From: Diphasiastrum complanatum
Taxonomy: Eukaryota > Streptophyta > Lycopodiopsida > Lycopodiales > Lycopodiaceae
Reading direction: 5' to 3'
Assembly: GCA_029204225.1 (NCBI GenBank)
Contig: MU832104.1
Location: 23,131 to 87,130, forward strand
Length of the DNA: 64,000 nt
Part shown: positions 1 to 12,625 of the stretch, piece by piece
Layout: every line of letters begins with the position of its first letter
Position numbering within the stretch: the first letter of the stretch is position 1
Notes under the pieces: generated by a model
The model's input: the letters and a program-made list of their open reading frames with translations, nothing else
Told to the model about the DNA's origin: nothing
Databases searched by the model: none
Program-made: the position numbers and the translations under genes

Positions 1-63
1 CAAGCAGCTGCGGAAGGTAAACCCAAATCACTCTGCCCCCTATCAAGAGCCTCCTCCATCATA

Positions 64-310
64 TCAACATAAGAAGGTATGCCACTGGCCCCCCCTTGTG
101 TGCCCTGCCCGTCTCCCGGTATAATCTGTGGCATGTGTCCCACCTCTACCACGTGATGCACCTGTGACCCCTGCTCTAGGCGTGTGCCCAACACCTATAT
201 CATATGCCTCATCCCGCTCTGATCTGGCGAACACAACCCGAATGGGCTCATCCTCATCCTCTGACACTGGATCATTTGCCTCGTACAATGGAGGCTCTCT
301 GTGCTCAAGC

Positions 311-342
<32 letters not shown>

Positions 343-3152
343 ATCTCGGCAAGCTCCCTCTCTCTCTCTGCCATCAACTGTGTGCAGGTCATCTGCAGGC
401 ATGGGATGGGTGCTGTCCGTAGGCAAGTCAACCTGGCGCTCCAAATCAGATATCTTCGTCTGCAAGGTTTAAAATTGGCATGTCAGGGAGACAACTCTAT
501 CAAGAAATGAAACCAACATACCAGGAGTCAACCAACATGCTATGAAAGGTTAGCTTATCACCTGCAATGCGCTCGTAATGGTCGGAAGTCTCCTGGCGAG
601 ACGTGCGTTGGTGCTATAGAACACCAACCGCTCCAACTGACTCACTGACAACTGGTTTCTTCTCCTCGTGTGAATGAGTGCCCATGTGCTCCAATTACGC
701 TCACACACGGAGGCAGCACAGTCCTGTGGTACGTGCATTGAAATACTTCAGCACATTGTCTTCAACGAAACACAACAATGGAGGATAAAATGAGATGCAT
801 ACCTGAGAAAGGACAGGCAGTGCAAGACGCTGTATAGATGGGTATGTGCTACCGAACATGGTCCACCAGGTAATGGGTAGCTGCCTCCTCTCTGGATCCT
901 GAGCAGCCGGGTGGCCAAATGTGCCCATGCCAAAACGAAATGCAGCGAGCTCCTCCATGAGCCTGATAGGATCCAAACCAATGTGTGGACCCACTCTGTG
1001 AATGTACTGAAGCCAATCGGCCTCGAGCTCCCTGTCTGCGATCTGTGTCGGAGAGAGGAAGAGGGGATGCAGTATGTGTGCAACGCTGTGGATACTCCTG
1101 TGGAAGTAGTTCCACCGCGTCTCCCAAATGAACTTTAGCTCTGTCATCCTGCAGGTGAGAGGCATGTGGTGTAGGGCATTACGAAAAAACTTAACATTGA
1201 CAGAGAAACAAACTAGCAATTACTAAAAAGATAAAGGCCAATTACATTACTATACCGCTTACCTCTTTGGCTGCAAGATGGGCAGCTGCAGGAACTGTCC
1301 AATCTGGTCCATGAGCTCATATACCAGTCCAAGTGTCGACCCCTCGCTGTCAGCCATGCGGAGCACAATGTAAAGTGGTCGAAGCAGTCCTGACAATGTC
1401 TGTGCATCCCTCCAGAGCTGGTCTCCCCTCACCGTGGAAGAAAAGTGCTCCCCATCCTCAGTGCGCGGAAATGTACTGGCACACCAAAAATCACTGGCAA
1501 CCATCTGTAGAAGCTGTGCCTTGCACCTGATCAGACGTTCGATGACCACCAAGTCGAATGCAAAGCGTGTGGGGGCTGGCTTACGGAGGTCTAGATGGCT
1601 GAACACCCGGAACATGGCAAGAACACGCCTCTTCCTGGTGACAAAAGTCACCAGGAAGAGGGCCTCACGGACGATGGCTCTAACCCAGGGAAGTGCACCT
1701 ATGTCCCCCATCAGAAGGTCTATGTCGTGCGCGGCACAGGGGGTATGAACAATGTGAGGGAACTCGGCCTCTAGCAGTACAGCCATCTGAATGCAGTTCG
1801 TGGCATTGTCCGTCACCACCGTGATGACATGCTGTGGGCCTATGGCTAGGATGGAAGACCTGATGACATCAAACATGAACTCTGCAAATATGACTCCCCC
1901 CCCCCCCTGCTGCAATCCACTGCCCTCAAAAACTGTGTGCCCATGCAGCTGGAGACCAGTATGTTGAGGATCGGCCTCCTCCTGACATCAGTCCAGCCAT
2001 CGGACATGATGCTGCAACCGTAAGTGGCCCAGTGGCGACGTAGAGGTTCCATCTCTCTAGACAGTGACTCGACGCTATCCCTCAGCATGTGTGTGCGGAC
2101 AACCTCTGAACTAGGGACTCTCCAGCTAGGGCTGACAGACTGTGCAAGGCGGAAGGCCCTTCTGAAGGGCTCGGAGTCGGTGATGGCAAATGGAAGGTTC
2201 AGCTCATAAATCAGGCTGGCCACGGCCTGTGTGGCCTCTCTATCCATGTGCGGCTGATGCGCGCCGCGAATGCTCGGCTGCCTAAGAACTCTCCCAGCTG
2301 GGCGACGGGTAGCGAACCTCCAGCACGGTGCACCAAACGTGATGGGAATGGATGATGATGCGACAGGCTGGGCACTAGTGGATGCATCAGCTGTAGACGT
2401 GGAATGGGGAGAGTGGGATGCACTGGCTGGGATGGGTGTAGCAGCGTAAGTGGGGTACACTGGTGGAGGGTGGACATCTGGCATGGGATACGAAAACTGC
2501 TGGGTAGGGAGGTCATCCGGATGTTAAGGGAGGGAGGAAGGGATCTCCTCAACATCCTGGAAGGCCTCGTCACTGGCATCGGGGGCCTGCTCCTGCTTGG
2601 GAGGCGGAGAGTCCATGAGAAAGTCGTAAACTGGGGGAGTGCGAGCAACAGTAGGTGGTGGTGGAACCACAGTGGCAACTGGCGGACGCGGTGGGACAGG
2701 ATCCACCGGAATGGGTGCAGATGGGGGTGCGTGAGGCGGAACTGTCTGAGAGGGACGAGGGGCAAAGGGACTGGATGAGGATGCACTCTCTCTCCTCGTG
2801 CGTGCCACCCGAGCAGGCAGCAACTCGGGGTCAACCACGTAAGGAGCGGTGCAAAATCGAAGAACACCCTCCGAAATGGTGTTCTCCCCCGCCACAAGAC
2901 GTGGCCCGTAGGTATCCAAAAGTCGCTGCCTGACGGGAACGGACATGTTGGCACAGGGGGCAGCATTCAGTGTGCCACCATCTCTCGCGCGTGCGCTAAG
3001 TAGGTGGCCTTTAAGGCGAGTGAGGGTGGCAACGAACTCGGTCAGCAATATCGACAGCGCACTATCCTTGCACCGGACTTGTTAGACTTGTCGGGAACCC
3101 GCCTGACAATGTCCACCTCGTCCCACAGATCGGCAAGGTTGGAATGCACCAT
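64..3152 (-). pseudogene. hAT transposase pseudogene (BED, DUF659, dimerisation region)
   Basis: Cut-and-paste transposase of the plant DUF659 group. Reading begins at an ATG at 3152. The BED finger has its CRYC pair near 3045, then a frameshift leads into TRLKGHLL. A proline-rich linker follows, with an in-frame TAA near 2526. DUF659 (about 2250-1900) has the motif CSIMSDGWTDVRRRPILNIL. A second frameshift falls in a poly-C run near 1890-1905, after which the hAT core motif VVTDNATNC and HTPCAAHDIDLL continue to 1263. The C-terminal part has apparent introns at 1149-1262 (GTAAGC donor), 724-802 and 460-561, giving exons 1148-803, 723-562 (SVCERNWSTWALIH, typical of the dimerisation region) and 459-64 (acidic tail with a CT-encoded RERERE run). 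Unlike its relative at 53546, the BED-to-DUF659 stretch has no introns. Two frameshifts and a stop make it a pseudogene. Confidence 0.8.
316..342. repeat. (CT)n microsatellite in hAT tail exon
   Basis: Uninterrupted CT dinucleotides, with a shorter CT run at about 357-370. On the coding strand it gives an Arg-Glu repeat in the transposase tail. Confidence 0.9.
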
Positions 3153-3289
3153 CTCTGTAGAAAGGACTACGGAAAGAAGGCAGAGATCTCTGTGGGTGCG
3201 ATAGGAGTCGGAAGGCTTGAAAAAACCACAATAAAGGCCGAAATAGCAATAGCAGGGGAGGATGCGATCAGTGCAATGCGAAGACAGTC

Positions 3290-3390
3290 GGGAGGGCGCG
3301 GACAGTAGGGCGATGGGCATACAACAGAGAGGGCGCGGACAGCAGGGAGGGCGCGGACAGTAGGGCGACGGGCATGGAGAGAGATGAAGC
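3290..3390. repeat. Short GC-rich tandem repeat in hAT 5' flank
   Basis: The phrase GAGGGCGCGGACAG followed by TAGGGCGA or CAGGGAGG recurs three times in about 100 bases just upstream of the transposase start. It is probably 5' untranslated or promoter sequence of the hAT element. Confidence 0.6.
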
Positions 3391-3472
3391 GAGGGGGGGG
3401 ATTAGGTTAAAAAAGAAAATATTAGTATATTAAATGTTAAAAAATATTATATATTAAAAAATAATATATATT

Positions 3473-3558
3473 GTGGTACCGCGGATCAGTATGGATCCGC
3501 GGTACCACACTGGATCCGCGGTACCGGGATCCGCGGATCCTGGTACCGCGGATCTTGT
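3473..3558. repeat. Cluster of perfect palindromes (GGATCCGCGGTACC family)
   Basis: A perfect hairpin has arms 3473-3487 and 3494-3508 around a 6-base loop. It is followed by GGATCCGCGGTACC (3512-3525), the self-palindrome GGATCCGCGGATCC and the reverse copy GGTACCGCGGATC, ending near 3555. The GC-rich cluster sits abruptly in AT-rich DNA at the 5' side of the hAT. Inference: transposase-binding subterminal repeats or a terminal inverted repeat. Confidence 0.75.
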
Positions 3559-3566
3559 CTATCTAT

Positions 3567-3596
3567 TCTCTCTCTCTCTCTATATATATATATATA
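3567..3596. repeat. (CT)n(TA)n compound microsatellite
   Basis: A CT run passes directly into a TA run next to the palindrome cluster. Confidence 0.85.
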
Positions 3597-3599
3597 ACA

Positions 3600-4292
3600 T
3601 TTTCTAGACACTTTCTTGTAAATTCAATTTTGAACATGTCTGGCGCACTTCAAGGAAATGAGGCGCTGTTGATTTTTATATCCGTAAGGGCATTACGAGG
3701 CCCCTGATTATTTTATAAAATTCGTTTACAGTCATAATAGAAAATAACCAAGAGCATTATATCAATCTTCTCATGCATGTCTATATAGCTGTGCCATTGC
3801 AAAAAACCTTAAAAAAATTATACGGAATTGTTTGAGCAAAAACATTTGTAAATCCCTAGATTCGCGGTGTTGCCTTTTGTGTAGGGATCTTAGATGTTCA
3901 CATCATAGTTACCTGCAAACTCGACTGCTGGTGTTTGCAAACTTGCAAATGCAGTTGCTGGTAATACCGTCAATTATAATGTTTAAGACCAGTAAACATT
4001 CAAGTGGTTGCTAAAGATACGAAAAGGAGCATCAATTAACAAGTTTGTTCAACTTAAAGAGATTTGAAAGGGCTGATATCTTAAAGTTTCAATAATTGCC
4101 TCAAGGGTTGTGGGTGCTTTCCAGAATTTTTACCCAGATATGAGGCATAAAACTTTCTCTCTGTCTTCTTTGGTCACAACGGAATTGAGTTTTGTAATGT
4201 TGGAGGTTTTAGTCAGAAGTTTAATTTCTTGAGTAGGTTTTCAGGCTATGTGCAGGTTCCATCTTTCTATCTTTAAGTTCTCATGCTACGTG

Positions 4293-4295
<3 letters not shown>
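3600..4295. other. Intergenic, no gene seen
   Basis: AT-rich DNA without a recognisable domain on either strand; only short spurious frames. Confidence 0.6.

Positions 4296-4373
<78 letters not shown>
4296..4373. repeat. (CT)n microsatellite
   Basis: About 78 bases of pure CT dinucleotide. Confidence 0.95.
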
Positions 4374-4376
<3 letters not shown>

Positions 4377-4402
4377 CCCCAATCTAACAAAGTTAATCAG
4401 GA

Positions 4403-4800
4403 CTGAAGATTATGTAAAATGAATGCTGGTTTAAGGTAGAACATTTCAGTTGTCAAAGGCTGAATTTTGGGGGGAAATACTTGACTACCGAAGGATGAAT
4501 GGAACTTTTCTTGGTCATTTTTGTCAAAATGAACATACGGTTGACATGAACTGGTAGCAGTAGGAATTTTGTTTCTAACCAGAAAAACTGTTGCTAAGAT
4601 GCTGAAGATTATGTAAAATGAATGCTGGTTTAAGCTAGAACATTTCAGTTGCCATAGGCTGAGTTGTGGGAGGAAATACTTGACTACCAAAGGATGAATG
4701 GAACTTTTCTTGGTCATTTTTGTCAAAATGAACATACGGTTGACATGAACTGGTAGCAGTAGGAATTATCTTTCTAGCCAGAAAAACTGTTGCCAAGATG
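4403..4800. repeat. Tandem duplication, 199-bp unit x 2
   Basis: Copy 1 (4403-4601) and copy 2 (4602-4800) share the same sequence with a handful of substitutions, starting with CTGAAGATTATG and ending in AAACTGTTGC(T/C)AAGATG. No coding sense is evident. Confidence 0.92.
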
Positions 4801-7398
4801 CTTTTATTAACATTGATGCACTATGCTTTATGTTGTCTTTTTGACAAGGTTTATTGCTGCAGGCAAATTGCCAACCTGAATTTACTGAGTAGCACATTTT
4901 GCACTGATTCTTTGAACTTGAGCTGCCAAGCAGAAGTGCATGAGTGCTGAACTCTAGCTAAAGCCCTCCTGAATTATCAGTTGCAAGCTAACTCTCAAGT
5001 ACATCCCAAGTCATCTATTACTTGGTGAATTCGACATACGAAGTTTATGGAGGTTGAACTTGGCAAAGGTCAACTTATATTGAAATTTTATCCACATGTT
5101 TGTTCCCTGAATTTAGAATGCTTTGATATGACTTTCATAAGCAAAGCATCCTTCGTAAGAGCTTACAGGTGGCTTGTGTTTGCAGAGGACAATCACAATG
5201 AGGTTCTAGGGGTACATTACCAAACTTGTGCTTCCTTCAACTTCTAAGGATCAGGAGGATGGTGACTAAGACCCTTGAATCTCAATCTGGTCGTAATCAA
5301 AGGCTTGAACGTGCTCATAACTCAAGTGAATTTGAAAGTTTGCAAGCTAAATTTCATGATGGAAGATGGCTTTTGTTGCAATGCATCATTAGAGCATGGA
5401 GCTGAGTTTGGATGGTGATGATTGACATGAAAAGATTATATGGAGATCATAAACAGAAGTTGCAACTCTGAGCTATGATGATTGTTTTTTCTTAATGTTG
5501 CGATTCCTGTTTCGCCTTTAGTAAAACTGATGGCATTTCGTGAGTTGAAGGACATCACAGATAAAGCCTTATGTTGAAATGCTGTACCTTGGATCATGAT
5601 ATCAGAACTTCACTGGATGTTTCAAGAAGATACTCTTCGTGCACTGCAGAAGATATGCTGTGTGAATTCTCTGGGATTAGAAAAAAACACAGCTCTTACT
5701 TATCACATGGTTCTTGGTTACCACGCTTTTGGAGAAACAAAAGCCCTAATAATGTGTGTTGTTACTTTAAAATATAGTTTGAGATATTCAATGCATAGGA
5801 AATATTATGTCTGTGATGGTGCTCAGGATGTAGTCTTTCAGGCAATTACGTTACATTATCAATACTCTAGTTTCTAGAAAGACGATGGTACTGAACTACG
5901 AAAGCACTTTTGATCCACATATGTATACACATTGCTGTTAAAATTGTCTTGTTAATTTCTGTGGGTAGTTCTGCTAATTTCTGTTTTTTGGTCAATGTTT
6001 GGGCATGATTTGAGAACTCATACCTTTGCCTAGTATCCAATCTGAGAACAGCTTCTTGTCATTGATTGGTCGGCTTCTGATCATTGTTTATATGTCAACT
6101 ACATATCTAGGTACTTGCTAATTTGCGTCTTTGAACATGTACGGTTATCAGGTCTTCCAATCAATATTTTTTATTTAAAGTCTAACTTCATACGAAGTTT
6201 TTAAAGCTTGTTATCATTGCATGGGCATGACATTGAATGAACCTAGAGCTTCCTTGGGCACTGGAGTATGCTTTATAGCATGGGGTGAGACATGTAGTAT
6301 ACGGTCTATGCTATGCAGGATGTAGTAAATGGTTTGATTGTGGATGTTTTTTTAGGGTTGCATCTGTTTTGTTCAATAACGTTTTAGATTGAAAATTGTC
6401 ATGATAGCTATAATCAGAAGCTCCTCTCGGGTACAATGAAAGCCAGTATTTCTATAAAGGTTTCTGGAAGACGTTTAGGTGATTAGACTAGCTGCTTGAG
6501 GGTGGCTGTGACTTTTTGATAGGAACTTCTACTTTATTCTGACAATGAAGTGGTTCATAGTTGATTGCAGGGAATACTCTTTCGTTGAACTGGTTAAAAA
6601 TGTCATTTGCTTGGTTAGTAGAGTGAGGTGTTTTGAAGAAACTCCAGGTTCTTAACCTAGATGAACATCGATGTATCTTATGTGAATACTGTTAAGAATT
6701 TCATTTGTTTGGATAGTAGAGAGGTGTTTTGAAGAACTGGGGTTTCCTTCCCTACTTCAAACCTTGTTTTTTTATTCTGTGCTCATAGCAGATGGTGCAT
6801 TCTGCTGTAAGGTTCTGCTTTGCACACGCCAAGTAGTTTCAAGTTCAAGAAAGAGCTATGCAGACATTGTGTCAATCATGTTTTCTAGTCCATGACAGGA
6901 AAATTCCAGCTCCTTAAGGACTCGGATGTGGTAGAGACATGTCCTCTGATTAACAACAAGCTCCCTGTACTTTCACCTCTTTTGGTTGTATATGTGTACC
7001 TGTATAATATATATGAACTACTGTGCAAGTTTTATGAAGCTAAAGGTTTAAACACGTACCGAAACCTTGTTCAAAAAATGGCTTTCTTGATGGTGATAGT
7101 GTTTCTACATATGCTTACATAACAAATTAAATATTGGTGAGGGTTTAACGTTGACACAGGTTCAAAGGTGTTGTTACTAGCTGTAATGTGGTGGGTCCAA
7201 GTGAATTGCAACTTTTCACATCAAGCAAGCCATTTGAGTAATGCTGTGTTAGAATACAAATTAGCTTAGGAAGACTCTCGGTTTCTTACTCTTTAATCTA
7301 CAAATTGTGTGGCAGCTAGCTACAAATTGTGATACTTTTCTTACGGGAATCCTTCGTTTGTTCAATTATGAACTTGGATTTTCCAAAGTGAAGAACAA
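4801..7398. other. Non-coding, no gene recognised
   Basis: AT-rich sequence with short open frames (for example 5047-5247 and 5596-5877) that show no known domain. Some segments have exon-like AG/GT borders (for example near 5185-5210), but I could not tie them to a gene. Decayed intron, UTR or old repeat are all possible. Confidence 0.5.
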
Positions 7399-7417
7399 CC
7401 CCCCCCCCCCCCCCCCC
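7399..7417. repeat. Poly-C run (19 bases)
   Basis: Homopolymer on the plus strand; the length may be affected by sequencing error. Confidence 0.9.
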
Positions 7418-8296
7418 AATGAAGGTAAAAGTACATGCTGTCAGAACATGCTCCGAGTATCTAAGCGTTGAGCAGCAGAGTATTGGCCTTTCCAGATCCT
7501 AGGACTAGGCTACGTTGCACTGCCACTGGAAGTTGCAGGAGGGTACTCTCAAGAACACAGACCTTCAAGGCAATGTGCAATAAGGTAGCCATCTACTTAG
7601 CTTTTGGCTTTGATTTCATTTCACATGCTTTTTTGCTTTCTATGAACCACATATGGCCACAAAAGGTCTATCTTCTGCTTTTTAGGCAGGTATCAAGTTT
7701 ATGCTTCAACAAACATGGAGCTTTGAGGTGCACTTTCCAAAAGTACAACTTTTGGTTAGCTTTGAACATCTTAAGAGTGCTTGGTTGTAGCACTAAAAGT
7801 GCACCATTGTACTGGTGACCAAAACTTTTGTTGCATTGTCAATGCGCACAAAATCAATTATTTATTTAGTCGTCCTTGTTTATATAGTTTGCCACATGTA
7901 TAATGAATGGAGATGGTTGGAGTAGATGCTGAATTCTTGTGCCAAACGAAATTTGCATCTCTGTTTGGAAATCTCAAACACCATAGCAAAGATGATGCTG
8001 TGGGACTTGTACCCATTTGTAGGGGGAGAATGTCACTCCATTCAAGCAACATGCCAACTCATCAAGCGAGCAAAGCCATTATGAATGCCACACACTATTA
8101 GTATGAAGTTCAGATGATGGTTGCTAGCATAGTGAGCATCATAGCAAATAACTTATGCCATGATCAACAGATTTTATAGCTTACCAGTGAGATGTAGCCA
8201 CATAATGGGCTAATCCTCATTGTAATTATGATTCAAAACCCTTTGCATTTTGGGTCTTCATCAATCATTTACAAGAATAAAGTGTTTTGGGGTTCG
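7418..8296. other. Non-coding stretch between two poly-C runs
   Basis: No domain seen. The frame at 7468-7818 opens by chance with no recognisable product. Confidence 0.5.
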
Positions 8297-8318
8297 CCCC
8301 CCCCCCCCCCCCCCCCCC
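8297..8318. repeat. Poly-C run (22 bases)
   Basis: Homopolymer on the plus strand, followed at 8353-8370 by a short (CTCA)n repeat. Confidence 0.9.
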
Positions 8319-8903
8319 AATACCACAACTCTATTGTATTCTGTTTTTCCTCTCACTCACTCACTCACTCCCACTCCATTCATTATTTCAAGATATGTTT
8401 GAGGGTTTATGTGATGCAAGTGAAGTAGGTATTCTATGTTTTCCTTCGATTTTTGTTATGTTTTACCAACTATTTTCAAGGAACTAAAAACATAAAAAAT
8501 AGGGCAATAAAAAATGCAAGCACCTTCGTTCACAATGATTGAAAAGATAATATAAAAAGAATATGATGATGAAGTATATAGGAGATGCATAACACAAAAA
8601 GAGCCAATTTATATGAGAAGATTGTCATACTATGCATGTGGGCAACACATTTTAGGACAATCACAACACAACTGATATTGAAGATTGTATTACTAATACT
8701 ATGTTCAAAGATGCATAAGATTACCATATACAATGTTACATGTCAAAGGATGAGCAGATTGGATAAGCTAAGTAGAAACCTAAAAACAATTAGTTTCCTA
8801 CTATTGTTTGAGAATTGGGAAGTAAACCATGTAGGCTCAAGTCAAATTGTGTCAAAGTTAGGCTAAAGGCAACACCTTGCTCATCAAATTTTTATTATTA
8901 TTG

Positions 8904-9090
8904 GGCTAAAAATGGGAAGTAGGGTTGAATATTTTAGACATCCAAAATAGGCTCACCTTTGGGAAACAACTCCCTAAGTTCCATGAGAGAGAATTCATGA
9001 GGCTAAAAATGGGAAGTAGGGTTGAATATTTTAGACATCCAAATAGACATCTTTGGGAAACAACTCACTAAGTTCCACGAGAGAGAATTT
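8904..9090. repeat. Tandem duplication, about 97-bp unit x 2
   Basis: Copy 1 at 8904-9000 and copy 2 from 9001 both begin GGCTAAAAATGGGAAGTAGG and continue through ACATCCAAA and GGGAAACAACTC. Copy 2 has a small internal deletion. No gene was seen in the flanks 8371-8903 and 9091-9269. Confidence 0.88.
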
Positions 9091-9269
9091 ATGAAATCAA
9101 TAAGACTGGAGGCTAAGTTGCGGTAAACAAAGAGGTCCCAAAAATAAAATTCTCCACCATTTTTTAAGACCGCATTGAACATACAAGGCTTGGGTAATGA
9201 GGGAGCCAAAGCAAAGGAGGCTACAATCAAGGAGAGAGCCATCATGTAAGGGAACCTATACACCAACCT

Positions 9270-9284
9270 GGTGTGTGTGTGTGC

Positions 9285-9351
<67 letters not shown>
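9270..9351. repeat. (GT)n then (CT)n microsatellite
   Basis: A short GT run (9270-9283) passes into about 66 bases of CT (9286-9351). The CT arm is complementary to the GA tract at 9985-10107. Confidence 0.95.
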
Positions 9352-10108
<757 letters not shown>

Positions 10109-10429
10109 ATTTCACATAATCCCTCTTGACAAGTCAAGACCAAACACTTTGAGCCCTTTTGTTTTATAGCATAACAGGTTTAAACAGAGCTGTGCAAAAT
10201 CTTACAATACAAAGTACCATATTCAGGACACTCAATTGTTATCTACCACCATCCCACAACACAAAGCCACACGAGTTAGTACATTGGAAAAGAAAAGTCA
10301 CCAAAGTCTTTTGAGCACTTTGTTGTAATGATCTCCACTCAACCTGACCTGACTCTTCAAAAGGTCATCGATCATCTTCTTCAAGAAGGGATTCAGAGAA
10401 AGACCAGTGATCGAGAAGGAAACTCTTTT

Positions 10430-11050
10430 GTAGATACTGTAAGAGGGTGAACCATGACATCAAGGATTGTCGGATCCGGATCTACAACGAGACAAAGAAG
10501 TAGCAACACCAATAGCCGAACTCTAACAATGCAGTAGAACTTAAGGAGCACACCTCTGATGATGACAAACCATTAGAACTGTTAATGGCATACAACAATA
10601 GCTATGCAGACTACGACAACTCGTATCTCGGTAGTGGTGCTACCCAACACATGACGCCTCAAAGAGAATGGTTTACTGAATATGTAGCTTACACCAGAGA
10701 TCAATTTATCTACCTCGGAGACTCTAGCACCATTAGCGTGAAAGGCAAAGGAACAGTCAAGATTGTATTCAAGGATACTCTTTCCATTTCTGGTACGACT
10801 GTCCTTCATGTACCCCGACTATCTAAGAATCTGTTATCAATTTCAAAGATAAGTAATGAGGGCTATGCTATTACATTTTCTTCTAAACAGTACTACTCTG
10901 ACTACTTGCACTCAAGTTGGAAACTTATATGCACTTTCTGACTCAATTGCACTAGCTACTACTTCTCATGAAAATGTAAACGATCAAGCTTTATTGTGGC
11001 ATGATCGATTTGGACATGCTAATACAAGATCTCTTTCTTATGCATTGTAA
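10430..11050 (+). pseudogene. Copia gag zinc knuckle, protease and GAG-pre-integrase remnant
   Basis: A CCHC knuckle (CRYCKRVNHDIKDC) lies near 10432-10475. The protease follows at about 10585-10940, with GSGATQHMT where copia proteases have DSGATQHM, so the catalytic Asp is replaced by Gly (GGT, 10630). The pre-integrase motif LLWHDRFGHANTRSLSY is at about 10990-11040. Stops separate the blocks. Retrotransposon polyprotein, not a host gene. Confidence 0.82.
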
Positions 11051-11169
11051 TAATTTAGTTGATGGATTGAATTTCCCTCTTTCATTAGATAGGAAATCAT
11101 TATTCTGTGAATCTTGCATTTATGGCAACCATTCTAGATTCCTAGAACACATTTCATTAAGACAAAACA

Positions 11170-11810
11170 CATATTAGATCTTGTACATAGTGATCTTTGC
11201 GGTCCAATGCCAACTCCATCCTTAGGAGATGCACTTTACTTTCATAGATAATTATTCTAGGTAGTCAACAGTCATGTTCATAAAGCATAGCAAAAATATG
11301 AAGCCTTTGAATGCTCAAGAAATTCAAGGCCATGGCTGAAACCCAAATATCTAGAAAGGTGAAAGCATCGCGAACTGATGGTGGTGGTGAATACATCTCC
11401 AATGAGATGTCCGACTATCTGGCCGAACAAGGCATTCGAAGACAGAATGGAATTGCAGAAAGGAAGAATCGAACGCTACTTAACTCAGCCAGATCTATGC
11501 TACATCAAACACACTTACCTTTGAAGTTATGGGCAGAAGCTACTGCCATAGCCTATTATGTATAGAACTCCTTATCAAGTATGGCATGGACACAAGCCTA
11601 GTGTCAGCCATCTAAATATCTTTGGTTGTAAATGTTTTGTTCATGTTCCTAAACAACTTAGGAAGAAACTGGACTAGAGGTATTTTCCTTGGCTATCATG
11701 ATGAACATAAAGCTTATAGAGTTTATGATCCATCCACCAAAGTAGCATTTGTTTCTAGGGATGTAATCTTCAAAGAAGATACATTCTATGACTTTAAACA
11801 ACATTGACAA
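11170..11810 (+). pseudogene. Copia integrase remnant
   Basis: The first catalytic region reads LDLVHSDLCGPM near 11175-11210. The core continues as SRTDGGGEYIS and QNGIAERKNRTLLNSARSML (about 11365-11510); the usual sequence before QNG is shortened by a small deletion. The C-terminal region (GIFLGYHDEHKAYRVYDP, then VSRDVIFKED) lies at 11680-11790. Several stops interrupt it. Confidence 0.82.
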
Positions 11811-11991
11811 ATGATGTTGTGTCATTTCATCCAATTCTACACAACATAGAATCTTCCACTCGTGATGTTTCTTCTACATAACCTGCAACTAAAGCTACAA
11901 AAGCCGAGCAGCTGACAACTGCCAGTCAAAAGACCATATCAAACTAGCTCGAGTAAATCTGGAGAAATTCAAGAAGAAACACCATTCCAAT

Positions 11992-12610
11992 ATGGTCAAC
12001 CTAATGCTCGAAGAAAGCAATGGAAAGCGAGTACAATCACTTTTGATGAACCAGACCTGGACACTGGTCGACTTCCCCACTCACATGAGAGTCATCGACA
12101 CCAAGTGGATCTTTAAGAAGAAGATCAACTCTGATGGTTCCATAGCAAACTGGAAAGTGCAACTGGTGGCTAAAAGATTCACTCAAGTCCAAGAAGTAGA
12201 TTATCAAAAAAATTTCAGTCTTGTTGTCAAAATGCAGTCAATCAGGACTCTCATTGCATTAGCAGCCGCGGGAGACCTCGAAATGCATCAAATGGATGTC
12301 AAAACAGCCTTCCTCAATGGCTATGTCAAAGAGAAGCCGTACACCTTCCAGCCCAAAGGATTTGAAGTCAAAGGCCAAGAGCACAAAGTGTGCAAGCTGT
12401 ACAAAGCAATCTATGGCTTGAAACAAGCTGCAAGGGCTTGGTTCGAAAGAATCAATGCCTATCTCATTCAATTAGGTTTTGCAAACAATTTAGCTGACTA
12501 AAATGTTTATTCCAAATACATAGGTGTCAATTCAGTTCACATAGCTCTATACATAGATGATGCATTTATTTTGTCTAACGACACTTCCTTACTACATACT
12601 ACTAAGAGTG
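11992..12610 (+). pseudogene. Copia reverse transcriptase, truncated
   Basis: RT motifs: TWTLVDFP, DTKWIFKKKINSDGSI, QMDVKTAFLNGYV, YKAIYGLKQAARAWFERIN. After a stop near 12500, LYIDDAF is the catalytic YxDD box (usually YVDD). Sequence after about 12610 is unrelated, so RT palm, thumb and RNase H are missing. Confidence 0.85.
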
Positions 12611-12625
12611 ATCTGTGCCTTCACG

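Larger units (their letters stand above)
1..3560 (-). mobile_element. hAT-type DNA transposon (BED/DUF659), decayed
   Basis: The block holds one minus-strand transposase gene with the domain order BED zinc finger, proline-rich linker, DUF659 and hAT C-terminal region. The 3' end of the element lies left of the window. The right limit is uncertain; I place it at the palindrome cluster ending near 3558, which may be terminal or subterminal sequence. A second member of the family lies on the plus strand from 53546. Confidence 0.75.
10330..12610 (+). mobile_element. Ty1/copia fragment A (gag knuckle to RT), decayed
   Basis: Plus-strand domains in copia order: zinc knuckle, protease, GAG-pre-integrase, integrase, reverse transcriptase. 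It stops inside RT at about 12610. RNase H and both LTRs were not found. Many stops and frameshifts show age. Confidence 0.85.

Noticed and set aside
2211..2966. 251-codon Pro-rich frame on the minus strand
   Set aside because: It overlaps the hAT linker and DUF659 coding in another frame; the hAT frame has family motifs, this one has none.
7399..8318. Two poly-C runs as terminal repeats of an element
   Set aside because: Both are in direct orientation without target duplication or further similarity; homopolymers alone are not evidence.
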